Part shown: one piece after another, positions 1 to 8,417 of the stretch
Layout of the letters: the number at the start of each line of letters is the position of its first letter
Position numbering within the stretch: position 1 is the first letter of the stretch
DNA from: Methylotenera_A sp046598525
GTDB taxonomy: Bacteria > Pseudomonadota > Gammaproteobacteria > Burkholderiales > Methylophilaceae
Assembly (NCBI GenBank): GCA_046598525.1
Contig: JBKJIJ010000002.1
Span: forward strand, 1 to 64,000
Direction of reading: 5' to 3'
Length of the DNA: 64,000 bases
Made by a program: the position numbers and the translations under genes
The notes under the pieces: generated by a model
Seen by the model: only the letters and a program-made list of their open reading frames with translations
The model's database searches: none
What the model was told of the DNA's origin: nothing

Positions 1-103
1 CAATGGCCGCTTCTTGGTCTGCAGCAGCTGATGCCATCATTGGCATTGCCAATGTTGCGCCTGCTACTAAACCTAGAGCTAGCTTGATTGTATTAAATTT
101 CAT
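1..103 (-). CDS. 5' end of a secreted protein, function unknown (partial)
   Basis: The minus strand from position 103 opens an ATG reading frame that runs off the left edge of the window. Its 34 visible residues form a textbook Sec signal peptide: a Lys after a short polar start, a hydrophobic core rich in Leu/Ala/Met, and a likely cleavage site at an Ala-Ser-Ala-Ala stretch, followed by Asp-Gln-Glu. A GGAG Shine-Dalgarno stands about six bases before the ATG. A periplasmic protein such as a small cytochrome c would fit, but nothing beyond the signal peptide is visible, so no function is assigned. Confidence 0.6.
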   Translation of the reverse strand, partial: MKFNTIKLALGLVAGATLAMPMMASAAADQEAAI

Positions 104-410
104 TTTTATCTCCAAAGTTATATTACTAAGGGTTATTAAAAATAAACTCAAAATTTGCTACTTTATATACAACTTGCACTACAATTTTTATGTCTTACAA
201 TTAATTGCATGCTGTAGATAACAAAATTTAGAGTCTACTTATCGCCGCTTTTTACTGCGCGAACTGCAATATAAAACAAGTAAATTTTAATTGCAACACT
301 TTAGTTACAATTTATTAACAAATGTTCAATTTATTTTGAACATTTTTTTATTTTTTTATTGTGTAATATAAAATATTCAATTAGATCAATTAGAAAGCAC
401 ATTTACATCA
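104..410. other. AT-rich intergenic region between divergent genes
   Basis: This 307-base gap lies between the minus-strand secreted-protein gene and the plus-strand proline iminopeptidase gene, so it must hold both promoters. It is strongly A+T rich. The only clear structure is a perfect hairpin followed by a T-run at 320-360, annotated separately. A weak sigma70-like pair, TTGCAC and TACAAT with 16 bases between, lies near 174-201 on the plus strand. No open frame with codon-like composition was found in it. Confidence 0.5.
320..352 (+). terminator. Intrinsic-terminator-like hairpin with no obvious gene upstream
   Basis: AAATGTTCAA (320-329) pairs perfectly with TTGAACATTT (336-345) across a six-base loop, and a T-rich tail follows on the plus strand. 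The form is that of a rho-independent terminator for plus-strand transcription, but the nearest upstream gene points the other way. It could end a short unannotated RNA made from 104-320, or it could be a palindromic operator in the divergent promoter region. The stem is A+T rich, which weakens the terminator reading. Confidence 0.4.
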
Positions 411-1406
411 ATGACTGAAGCTCTTTACAATTTGTATCCTGAACTCGAACCGTTTAACAAAAACTGGCTTAATGTGGGCCAGATACATCAAATTTACTTT
501 GAAGAATGTGGCAATCCTACTGGCAGGCCCGTGGTTTTTTTGCATGGTGGTCCAGGCAGTGGTTGCAACCCCACGCAACGACGTTTTTTTGACCCCGCGC
601 ATTACCGTATTATTTTGCTGGACCAGCGCGGTTGCGGCCGCAGTAAGCCGCAAGGTGAAGTAGCGGAAAATACTACCGATGCTTTGGTGAATGATATTGA
701 AGCGCTAAGAGTACATTTGAATATTGAAAAGTGGCATGTGTTTGGCGGATCTTGGGGTAGTACCTTAGCGATTGCCTATGCTGTTAAGCACGCCGCGCGG
801 GTAATATCGCTCACATTGCGCGGGATTTTTCTAAGCCGCCCAGCCGAATTGAAATGGTTTTTGGGTGATGTGCAACATTTTTTCCCAGAAGTTTGGCATA
901 AGCTTGTTGAATATTTACCGGTCAATCAACAAAATGACGTGTTAAATGCTTACGCGGCACTGATTTTTAATAATGATATAAGTATAAGTAGTGAAGCATC
1001 TGTGCAATGGAATGCATTTGAAAATGCGATTATGCGTCTTAAGCCGCTGGATAACAGCACAAAATCAGAGCCAGTTGAGCATAAAACTAAAACGGCTGAA
1101 GAACTGAATAATGAGCGCATTACTGAAGTGGCGCGCGCGCGCGTGCAAATCCATTATATTTTGAATCAATGTTTTGTTGATGGCGAAGCGTTATTAAAGC
1201 AAGCGCTAAGCTTAGCAAATATACCAACCATAATTGTGCAAGGGCGCTATGATATGGTGTGTCCTCCGCAAACGGCTTGGGCCTTGAACCAAGCTATGCC
1301 GCATGCGCAATTTACCATGGTGGCCGATGCGGGACATTCGGCAATGGAGCCAGGTGTAACCAGCGCATTAATCGCGGCGACTGAAACGTTTAAAACATTG
1401 TCTTAG
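411..1406 (+). CDS. pip: Proline iminopeptidase (prolyl aminopeptidase)
   Basis: A 331-residue alpha/beta-hydrolase of peptidase family S33, which removes N-terminal proline from peptides in the cytoplasm. The sequence shows the family's oxyanion motif His-Gly-Gly-Pro-Gly at residues 45-49 and the DQRGCGRS strand-turn near 71-78. The nucleophile elbow GGSWGS has Ser114, and the acid and base are likely Asp281 (in GRYDMVCPP) and His309 (in DAGHS). The length is usual for the family. No strong Shine-Dalgarno precedes the ATG, but the N-terminal start matches the family. It stands alone, with no signal peptide. Confidence 0.92.
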   Translation: MTEALYNLYPELEPFNKNWLNVGQIHQIYFEECGNPTGRPVVFLHGGPGSGCNPTQRRFFDPAHYRIILLDQRGCGRSKPQGEVAENTTDALVNDIEALRVHLNIEKWHVFGGSWGSTLAIAYAVKHAARVISLTLRGIFLSRPAELKWFLGDVQHFFPEVWHKLVEYLPVNQQNDVLNAYAALIFNNDISISSEASVQWNAFENAIMRLKPLDNSTKSEPVEHKTKTAEELNNERITEVARARVQIHYILNQCFVDGEALLKQALSLANIPTIIVQGRYDMVCPPQTAWALNQAMPHAQFTMVADAGHSAMEPGVTSALIAATETFKTLS

Positions 1407-1463
1407 TTTTTAAAATACTAATTTTAAAGTCTTAATTTTTAAAGTACTAATTTTAAAGCCTTA
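1407..1463. repeat. Tandem 29-bp-period duplication between two genes
   Basis: Positions 1407-1434 and 1436-1463 are two copies of a 28-base A+T-rich unit that differ at only two positions, with a period of 29. They fill almost the whole gap between the iminopeptidase stop codon and the YihY-fusion gene. The second copy ends just before the AAAGAG that probably serves as ribosome binding site. It looks like a replication-slippage duplication; a role in translation or transcript stability is only speculation. Confidence 0.7.
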
Positions 1464-1478
1464 TATAAAGAGTGTAAT

Positions 1479-2804
1479 TTGGCAAAACCTTTACCGCAAG
1501 AAACGCTATCGGCAAACGAAATTAAAGCAGAGAGCAAATTATCGGCAATGAAAAATCTGGCGCAACATCCGGCTTTTTCACGGCCGCTTGCCGCCTATGC
1601 GCATCATGAATACGCCACACCTTTATTTGTATTGCGCCAAACATTAAGCGGTTTTGTGCGGCACAATATATTAAGCCTGTCAGCTTCGTTATCGTTTTAC
1701 GCGCTTTTTGCTTTAATTCCGTTGATATTGCTGATTTTCTTTTTGCTTAGCCATTTGGTTTTTTCATCAGATTACGCCATTGTAAAACTGGCGATTTTGA
1801 CTGGTAATTTAGTGCCTGAATTTAGCAATAAAATTATGACCGAAGTGTATAGCGCCACCCAAACCAAAGCGGCTTGGGGCGCGCTGGGCTTATTTGTCTT
1901 GTTGTGGACTATTACCCCGCTGGCCGCCAATATGCGTTCGGCTTTTTACACCATCGCCTCAATGGTTGAGGCACCTTCTTATTTTAAGCGCAAACTTAAA
2001 GACGTTTTATCGGTGCTGGGCATGTTGTTGCTGTTTTTCTTGTTTACGTTTGCAGGTTTTATTATTGAGCAAGTGGTTCGCTTTTTAGCCATGCATGTGC
2101 CGCTGTTAGAAATTAATTTAGTAGGCTCAATCAGCACTTTTTTACTGACCACCTTATTAATCGCCATTTTTTATAAGGTATTTTTTCCCATGCGGGTTGC
2201 TTATAAACATTTGTTTTTAGGCGCCAGCTTAACCGCCATCTTGTGGCTATTAATGCGGCCGGCTTTTGGGCTATTTTTATCGCTTAACGAAAATTATGGC
2301 GCTATTTTTGGCAGCATGAAAACCATGTTTATATCCATCACTTGGCTTTACCTAAATTTTGCTGTGTTTTTGTTAGGCTCTGAGCTCATTGCAACCTTGC
2401 GCAAAAAAGATGTATTGCTGCTAAAAGGCTTGTTTAACGGCGCGCCTAGCAAAGCCAATTATATTGATAGCTTAATGAGCCGTTATGGCTTAAATTTAAA
2501 AAAAGATGACGCGATTTTTGAGCGCGGCAATACCCAACGCAACTTATATTATGTGGTAGAAGGCAGCATTCAATTAATGCAAAATGGCACCATGCTGCGC
2601 GAATTAAATGCAGGCGATTATTTTGGCGAAATGGCCATGCTAAGCGAAAAACCAGCCATCGCGGATGCCATTGTGTCATCAGATGAAGCGCGCGTAATCG
2701 TGATTGACGCCGCTAATATTGATGCCATGCTATCAGACGAACCAAGAGTTGCCATGCAATTATTAAAGCGCATGGCGGCTAGATTACAACAAAGCTTTAG
2801 TTAA
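1479..2804 (+). CDS. YihY/UPF0761 membrane protein with C-terminal cyclic-nucleotide-binding-like domain
   Basis: This 441-residue inner-membrane protein has two parts. Residues about 45-310 carry the six-helix YihY/UPF0761 family (once called ribonuclease BN, true function unresolved), including the typical stretch with NYGAIFGSMK. Residues about 325-440 form a CRP-like beta-roll with the phosphate-binding-cassette signature FGEMAML. The Arg that normally contacts the cyclic phosphate in that cassette is not at its usual place (EKPAIADAI), so cAMP binding is doubtful. The start is a TTG at 1479, chosen because AAAGAG lies about six bases upstream; an in-frame ATG at 1548 is the alternative. 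The domain fusion suggests ligand-gated control of the membrane part. Confidence 0.8.
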   Translation: MAKPLPQETLSANEIKAESKLSAMKNLAQHPAFSRPLAAYAHHEYATPLFVLRQTLSGFVRHNILSLSASLSFYALFALIPLILLIFFLLSHLVFSSDYAIVKLAILTGNLVPEFSNKIMTEVYSATQTKAAWGALGLFVLLWTITPLAANMRSAFYTIASMVEAPSYFKRKLKDVLSVLGMLLLFFLFTFAGFIIEQVVRFLAMHVPLLEINLVGSISTFLLTTLLIAIFYKVFFPMRVAYKHLFLGASLTAILWLLMRPAFGLFLSLNENYGAIFGSMKTMFISITWLYLNFAVFLLGSELIATLRKKDVLLLKGLFNGAPSKANYIDSLMSRYGLNLKKDDAIFERGNTQRNLYYVVEGSIQLMQNGTMLRELNAGDYFGEMAMLSEKPAIADAIVSSDEARVIVIDAANIDAMLSDEPRVAMQLLKRMAARLQQSFS

Positions 2805-2828
2805 TTAATATTAGTTAAATTTATAAGC

Positions 2829-4361
2829 ATGGCAAATACAAACTTAGCGCAAGCAAAACCGCACGATATTCAACAATTGATTGGCTTATTAAATAGCGGC
2901 CAATTGCCAAAGGCCGAAAACTTGGCTAAAAGCTTAATTGGCAAACACGCCAATACATTTATTTTGCATCATATTTTAAGCTTGGCTTTAGATGGCCAGC
3001 AAAAATTTGCCCAATCGGTTATTAGCTATAAAAATGCGCTTAAATTACAGCCTAATACGCCTGATTTATGGTTTAACCTTGGCATTGCGCAAACGCATAT
3101 TCAGCAATTAGACGATGCGGCGGCTAGTTATAAAAAAGCGATTCAAATTAAGCCAGATTTTTTTGAGGCATTTGGCAATTTAGGGACGGTTTTGCAAGCG
3201 CAAGGTAAGTTAAATGCGGCGATTGAAAGCTATCAAAAGGGCTTAAAGATTAACCCGCAAGATGCGCGCGCCTACTTTAATTTGGGCACCGCTTTGCGCG
3301 ATAACGGCGCTTTAAATGACGCCATTAATAGCTACAAAAAAGCCATTGCGCTGTTTGCCAATTACACCGATGCGCATAATAATTTGGGCGAAACATTAAG
3401 AGATAGCGGCGATATGGATGCGGCGGTAAAAAGCTATCAGGCCGCCTTGCTGCTTAACCCTAGCCACGCGCAAGCCAATTACAATATGGCGGAATTTTTA
3501 GTGCTGGCCAAACAATTTGCGCAAGCCATACCGTATTTTGAGGCATCGCAATTAGACGATTGGCAAGAAAAGTGCTTGTATTGCCTGTATAAAGCCGAAG
3601 ATTTTGAGGCATTTAAAACGCGCCGCGATGCGTTGATTGCGACTTTGCCAGCCAATCAGCATTGTTCGCCGTTTTTAGCCACTTTATCAACGCATTACAG
3701 CATTAATTTTAAATCGCCAGACCCTTACCAATTTTGTGCCAACGGCTTAGATTTTGTTTATCACCAATCGCTGTCAGAATTAACCAGCGGTAGCTTATTA
3801 AAAGAACTGTTGCATGATATTCACACCGCTGATATTGCAGAGCGCAAGCAAGGCCGCTTAACCAACGGCCAGCAATCGGCAGGCAATTTATTTAAACGTA
3901 ATGAGTCATCATTTCAAACTTTGGCCACCTTAATTAAGCAGCAATTTTTAGCCTATAAACAGCATTTTGCCAATGCCGATTGCGCGCTGATTCAGGCTTT
4001 TCCAGATGAATTGGAATTTACCAGCTCTTGGTATGTAAAAATGCAGCAAGGCGGGCATTTAAACGCGCATATTCATGAAATTGGCTGGATTAGCGGCGCG
4101 GTTTACTTGGCCATGCCGCCAACCAATGGGCTAGAAGGCGCATTTGAGTATGGCACGCATGGTGATGATTACCCGATTTTAGCGCCGCAAAATGCGCTGT
4201 CTTTTCCTACCGCGCAAATCATGCCAAAAGTGGGCGATATTGTGTTATTTCCGTCTTCTCTTTTTCACCGCACTATTCCCTTTAACAGTGTGGATAGCCG
4301 CATCTGCATTGCGTTTGATTTAAAACCCAGTGGCAAAATAAATCTAAAAAATAGTTATTAA
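2829..4361 (+). CDS. TPR-repeat protein with C-terminal 2OG-Fe(II) oxygenase domain
   Basis: A 510-residue cytoplasmic protein. Residues about 10-245 are tandem tetratricopeptide repeats with the recurring W/F-xx-LG-x-A pattern. Residues about 300-505 resemble the putative 2-oxoglutarate/Fe(II) oxygenase family (TIGR02466/PF13759 type). The motif around His414 and His416 (AHIHEIGWISGAVYL) and His480 (LFHRTIPF), followed by SRICIAFDL with a likely 2OG-binding Arg, supply candidate iron and co-substrate ligands. TPR-linked members are thought to hydroxylate proteins or modify glycans, but the substrate is not known. It starts 24 bases after the YihY-fusion gene and may be co-transcribed with it. 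Confidence 0.75.
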   Translation: MANTNLAQAKPHDIQQLIGLLNSGQLPKAENLAKSLIGKHANTFILHHILSLALDGQQKFAQSVISYKNALKLQPNTPDLWFNLGIAQTHIQQLDDAAASYKKAIQIKPDFFEAFGNLGTVLQAQGKLNAAIESYQKGLKINPQDARAYFNLGTALRDNGALNDAINSYKKAIALFANYTDAHNNLGETLRDSGDMDAAVKSYQAALLLNPSHAQANYNMAEFLVLAKQFAQAIPYFEASQLDDWQEKCLYCLYKAEDFEAFKTRRDALIATLPANQHCSPFLATLSTHYSINFKSPDPYQFCANGLDFVYHQSLSELTSGSLLKELLHDIHTADIAERKQGRLTNGQQSAGNLFKRNESSFQTLATLIKQQFLAYKQHFANADCALIQAFPDELEFTSSWYVKMQQGGHLNAHIHEIGWISGAVYLAMPPTNGLEGAFEYGTHGDDYPILAPQNALSFPTAQIMPKVGDIVLFPSSLFHRTIPFNSVDSRICIAFDLKPSGKINLKNSY

Positions 4362-4400
4362 ATGTCATCGTAATATGTCAAAATAAATCACTTAGTTGGC

Positions 4401-4422
4401 GAAGTTTGGTCTATCAAACTTC
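4401..4422 (+). terminator. Hairpin after the TPR/oxygenase gene
   Basis: GAAGTTTG (4401-4408) pairs perfectly with CAAACTTC (4415-4422), about 40 bases after the oxygenase stop codon. There is no clean T-run after it, so it is at best a weak or factor-assisted terminator. It sits in a 274-base gap before the RpfG-type gene, which also holds an imperfect GCCAGCAT/ATGTTGGC inverted repeat near 4551-4575. Confidence 0.35.
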
Positions 4423-4635
4423 TAATACAAACAACAAAAACGTCAATCTATAAATACGAAGCTTTGCTTTCATACTTTATATTACGGTAACTGTTTGATT
4501 TTTAACTAGTTATTGGCAATTTAAAGCTTGTAGCAGGCTAAATTTATATCTTGCCAGCATCAACAAAATGTTGGCTTAAATATTGCTACTTACAATTATG
4601 GTAAGTGGCCGTATCACTTATCAAGGTAATTAATA

Positions 4636-5706
4636 ATGACTAACGGAAAAATGTTTGACGATTGCTGTGTGCTAATCGTTGATGACCAATCGACCAGCAG
4701 GACGATTCTTTCGCATGTGGTTAAAAACATTAATCCAACGATTAAAATTATTGAAAAGCATAATCCAGAGCAAGCGTTAGAATGGGCCACGCAACATACC
4801 GCCGATTTAGTGTTTGTGGATTATGTGATGCCAGAAATGAACGGCGGCGATTTTATTCGATTGCTGAAAACCTTGCCAAAATACGAATCGGTTCCTGTGG
4901 TGATGATCACCATTAAAAAGGATTCTGAAACGCGTTATGAAGCACTAGAAGCAGGCGTGGCTGATTTTATTAGCAAGCCGGTGGATGTAAACGAATGCAT
5001 GGCAAGAACGCGTAATTTATTAACCATGCGCCAACAGCATATGGCGCTAGAAAACAAAAGTACCTTGCTAGAAAGCTTAGTAAGAGCAGCAACCGCCGAA
5101 GTAAGAGCGCGCGAAAAAGAAACTTTGATGCGTTTAGCGCGCGCTGGTGAGCATAAAGATTACGATACGGCTTTGCATTTGCAACGTATGTCGCTTTACA
5201 GCAGAGCCCTGGCAGAGGCGATTGGCATGACTGAGGAAGAAGCTGAAGTGATTGAGCTTTCGGCACCGCTGCACGATATTGGCAAAATTGGTATTCCAGA
5301 TAGCATCTTATTGAAAAAAGGGCCTTTAGATGCGGAAGAACTTAAGACCATGCGTAAACACCCGCGCATTGGCTACGAAATTTTAGAAAATAGCCCTTCT
5401 AAATATTTGCAAAAAGGCGGTGAAATTGCGCTGGCGCATCATGAGCGTTTTGACGGCACGGGTTATCCCTACTCATTAAAGGGTGTTGATATTCCGCTGG
5501 CGGCCAGAATTGTAGCGATTGCCGATGTGTTTGACGCGCTAACTAGCGTTAGGCCTTACAAAGCCGCTTGGACAGTTGATCAGGCGTTTGAATACATTGA
5601 AAATGAAAGCGGTAAACATTTCGACCCAGAATTAGTAATAGCCATGGTTTCTATTCGCGGCAAAATAGAAATGATTATAGCTGAGCACGCAACGGCGATT
5701 CATTAA
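4636..5706 (+). CDS. rpfG: RpfG-type response regulator with HD-GYP cyclic-di-GMP phosphodiesterase domain
   Basis: A 356-residue cytoplasmic protein. The N-terminal receiver (residues about 11-130) has the acidic pocket in VLIVDDQ and phospho-acceptor Asp62 (LVFVDYVMP). After a helical linker comes an HD-GYP domain (about 155-350) with His213-Asp214 (LHDIGKIGIPD), the His-His pair 268-269 and the GTGYP loop 274-278. All expected metal-ligand motifs are present, so it should hydrolyse cyclic di-GMP when phosphorylated. The neighbours, an RpfC-type kinase and a DSF synthase, support the RpfG assignment. AAGG lies about eight bases before the ATG. It probably heads a three-gene operon. Confidence 0.85.
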   Translation: MTNGKMFDDCCVLIVDDQSTSRTILSHVVKNINPTIKIIEKHNPEQALEWATQHTADLVFVDYVMPEMNGGDFIRLLKTLPKYESVPVVMITIKKDSETRYEALEAGVADFISKPVDVNECMARTRNLLTMRQQHMALENKSTLLESLVRAATAEVRAREKETLMRLARAGEHKDYDTALHLQRMSLYSRALAEAIGMTEEEAEVIELSAPLHDIGKIGIPDSILLKKGPLDAEELKTMRKHPRIGYEILENSPSKYLQKGGEIALAHHERFDGTGYPYSLKGVDIPLAARIVAIADVFDALTSVRPYKAAWTVDQAFEYIENESGKHFDPELVIAMVSIRGKIEMIIAEHATAIH

Positions 5707-5727
5707 CCAGATGAAGCTATAATAGAC

Positions 5728-6168
5728 ATGAGTATAAGTAATATAAGAAGCGCGCCCAATTTTAAGCAAACCGCGTTGCTGATTGATGACCAGCCAACGG
5801 TGCTGGATATACATGCGGCTATTTTAAAATCGCTTAAAATGAATTTGAAAATAGTCACCATGACCAACCCGGTTGAGGCGCTGGAGTGGATGCAGAATAA
5901 GCAAGTGGATTTGATTATTACCGATTTTCGCATGCATCAAATGGATGGCATGCAGTTTGTACAAGCGATTAAAAATACCAGCAATGTATTAACAAGGTCT
6001 ATTATTGTGGTGACGGTTTTAAAAGAAATCAACATTCATCAAGAGCTTTTGGCCATTGGCGCATCGGCTTGTTTAACCAAACCAGTGCAAACACAGGCGC
6101 TGGCCAAAATTGCAAAACAATTGTTAGAACAAAGTAAAGAATATTATAGCCAGGATACAATTGCCTAA
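5728..6168 (+). CDS. Single-domain response regulator receiver
   Basis: A 146-residue stand-alone receiver of the CheY fold. The acidic pair sits in ALLIDDQP, the phospho-acceptor is Asp66 (DLIITDFRM), and the conserved Thr/Lys switch region appears as VVTVLKE and TKP. No output domain follows. It lies 21 bases after the RpfG-type gene and 3 bases before the RpfC-type kinase, so the three are almost certainly one operon. Its receiver resembles that of the RpfG-type protein next door, which suggests a duplicated receiver. It may act as a phosphate sink or an extra output of the kinase; it is not the membrane protein RpfH found at this place in Xanthomonas. Confidence 0.8.
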   Translation: MSISNIRSAPNFKQTALLIDDQPTVLDIHAAILKSLKMNLKIVTMTNPVEALEWMQNKQVDLIITDFRMHQMDGMQFVQAIKNTSNVLTRSIIVVTVLKEINIHQELLAIGASACLTKPVQTQALAKIAKQLLEQSKEYYSQDTIA

Positions 6169-6171
6169 ACT

Positions 6172-8379
6172 ATGCTAAAAACATTTAAAAATTGGTACAA
6201 AAGCACCGCGCTGCATTGCGATCCATTAGAGCTGGAACAAGCATTCACGCGGCTGGCCATTGGTACCATTTTTACTGTTTATTTATTGTTATCGTTATCA
6301 TTAGGCAAAGTGGGCGGCCAAGGCGAAGTAATGGGCTTGTACTGCCTGGTTATTTTCGAAATCGCGGCATTAATCCTGTTAATTGCGGTGGCCGCTGCAA
6401 AACAACAATCGCCCATCAGACGTTTAACAGGCGCTTGGATCGATATTATCGGCACCTCTACTTTTTTGGCACTAGCAGGTGATATTGGCGTTGTTTTAAT
6501 TGGTGTGTATCTGTGGGTTATTTTTGGCAATGGCTTTCGATTCGGCAAAAAATACCTTTATCACGCCCAAACAATCAGCATTATTGGCTTTTTAATTGCC
6601 ACGCGGGTTAACCCGTATTGGGTTGAACACCAACCGATTGTAATTGGCTTTTTATTGATGCTGGTTGCCTTGCCAATTTATGTGGCCAAACTAATTGAGC
6701 GCATGCATGAAGCGCGCCACAAGGCCGAAATTGCACGCGAAAAAGCGGCCGAAGCCAGCCTTGCCAAAACCCAATTTGTGGCCAATATGAGCCATGAAAT
6801 TCGCACGCCACTTAACGGCATTATTGGCATTAGCACCCTATTTAAAACCACCCCGCTTAATGCTGACCAACGCGATTTACTCAAAACGCTAGATAGCTCT
6901 TCTAAATTATTGCTTTCATTACTGAATAACGTATTGGATTTTACTAAAATTGAAGAGCGTAAATTCACCATTGAACACATTGATTTTTCAGCCGAAGAAG
7001 CGGTACGCGATACCTTAGAGATTTTCCGCTCTCAATCAATGGCCAAGGGTATTCAAGTTGGCGTTAGCATTTCCGATTCATTGCATGCAGTTAAAGGCGA
7101 TGCTTTTGTGATTCGCCAAGTGTTGGCCAACTTAATGGGCAACGCGGTTAAATTTACCGAAAAGGGCAGCGTAACCATCTCTGCCATTAGCCTGCATGAA
7201 GATGAATTTACCGTTTTGGTGCGTTTTGAAGTAGCCGATACCGGCGTTGGCATTCCGCTAGACAAACAAAACAAAGTATTTGATAGCTTTACCCAAGCCG
7301 ATTCATCTACCACGCGCAAATTTGGCGGCAGCGGTTTGGGCTTAACCATTGCCAAACACATGGTTGAAGCCATGGGTGGCGATTTAACGTTCCAAAGCAC
7401 CGAAGGCGTTGGCAGCCGCTTTTGGTTTGATTTGTCCCTTGAAAAATCGGCCGCTGTTAGCGCTAAAATTGCAGAACCTGTTACCGTAGACGCACCACAA
7501 AGCAGCGCCAGCCAAGCGCGCGTTAATAATATTGCGCCGCTAAATCCATTGAATATATTGGTGTGCGAAGACGAAGCCACTAATCAAAAAATTATTACGC
7601 GCTTATTATCGCTGCCTGGGCATCAAGTGCAAATCGCCGAAAATGGCGATGAAATGTTAGATGCGCTTGAAAGCAAACGCTTTGATTTAGTGATAACCGA
7701 TTTAAATATGGCCGGCATGAACGGCGCTGATGCGTTAAAACTGTACCGCTTTACCAACCCAGACGACAAAGACACGCGCTTTATTTTATTCACTGCCGAC
7801 GCAACATCGACAGCCAGAGAAATTGCCGATGAAGCCGGATTTGATGGCTTTTTAACCAAACCAATTGAAGCCGCAACCTTGTTTGCTACCATCGAAAAAA
7901 TCCTTAAATTGGCGCCTAATACGGCCGATTTATGGATGCGCAATGCGTTAAATACATCGATTGAAGTGGAATCTGATTTAGCGGCTGACAATATCGATTT
8001 AGATATTAATACGCTAAATGAGCTTGAAAAAATTGGCGCAGGTGATGATTTATTTATGCACCGCTTGCTTAGAAATTATTTAAGCGACTCGCTTAAAATG
8101 ATTTACAAAATTGAAGCCGCTGTTAAGCAAAAAAACTACGGCGAGCTGCATGACTACTGCCATGCGCTTAAAGGTAACAGCCTGAGTGTTGGCGCTTTAA
8201 AATTGGCCGGCACAACCGAGTTAGTGAGCAAACTAACCCGCTCTGTAGATGTCACACAATCAATGGCAAGCCTTGATACGCTTAATGCCGACTTTGCTAA
8301 TCTGACATTAGCGGTTGAAGATTACCTAAGACGCCCCACCAAAACCACTGGCGTAGGCGCTACTCACGTAAGCAGATAG
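6172..8379 (+). CDS. rpfC: RpfC-type hybrid sensor histidine kinase (DSF sensor)
   Basis: A 735-residue inner-membrane sensor. The N-terminal part (residues about 25-172) holds about five membrane helices and the RpfC-like stretch LWVIFGNGFRFGKKYLYHAQ. The HisKA dimerisation domain follows with phospho-acceptor His208 (NMSHEIRTPLNG), then an HATPase domain with ADTGVGIP and GGSGLGLTIA boxes. A receiver carries Asp510 (LVITDLNM), and a C-terminal HPt domain carries His664 (YCHALKGNS). This exact domain order is that of Xanthomonas RpfC, the DSF receptor. It follows the stand-alone receiver gene by 3 bases and converges with the DSF synthase gene 38 bases on. Confidence 0.88.
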   Translation: MLKTFKNWYKSTALHCDPLELEQAFTRLAIGTIFTVYLLLSLSLGKVGGQGEVMGLYCLVIFEIAALILLIAVAAAKQQSPIRRLTGAWIDIIGTSTFLALAGDIGVVLIGVYLWVIFGNGFRFGKKYLYHAQTISIIGFLIATRVNPYWVEHQPIVIGFLLMLVALPIYVAKLIERMHEARHKAEIAREKAAEASLAKTQFVANMSHEIRTPLNGIIGISTLFKTTPLNADQRDLLKTLDSSSKLLLSLLNNVLDFTKIEERKFTIEHIDFSAEEAVRDTLEIFRSQSMAKGIQVGVSISDSLHAVKGDAFVIRQVLANLMGNAVKFTEKGSVTISAISLHEDEFTVLVRFEVADTGVGIPLDKQNKVFDSFTQADSSTTRKFGGSGLGLTIAKHMVEAMGGDLTFQSTEGVGSRFWFDLSLEKSAAVSAKIAEPVTVDAPQSSASQARVNNIAPLNPLNILVCEDEATNQKIITRLLSLPGHQVQIAENGDEMLDALESKRFDLVITDLNMAGMNGADALKLYRFTNPDDKDTRFILFTADATSTAREIADEAGFDGFLTKPIEAATLFATIEKILKLAPNTADLWMRNALNTSIEVESDLAADNIDLDINTLNELEKIGAGDDLFMHRLLRNYLSDSLKMIYKIEAAVKQKNYGELHDYCHALKGNSLSVGALKLAGTTELVSKLTRSVDVTQSMASLDTLNADFANLTLAVEDYLRRPTKTTGVGATHVSR

Positions 8380-8417
8380 CCTATGCGGATTGTTGCAAGT
8401 TGAAAACCTTAAGCCTG

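Noticed and set aside
3..221. 72-codon plus-strand open frame at the left edge
   Set aside because: It is antisense to a clear signal peptide and ribosome binding site on the minus strand, and its second half is low-complexity AT-rich sequence.
7053..7580. 175-codon minus-strand open frame in the RpfC-type gene
   Set aside because: It is antisense to the conserved HATPase region and has no recognisable protein features.
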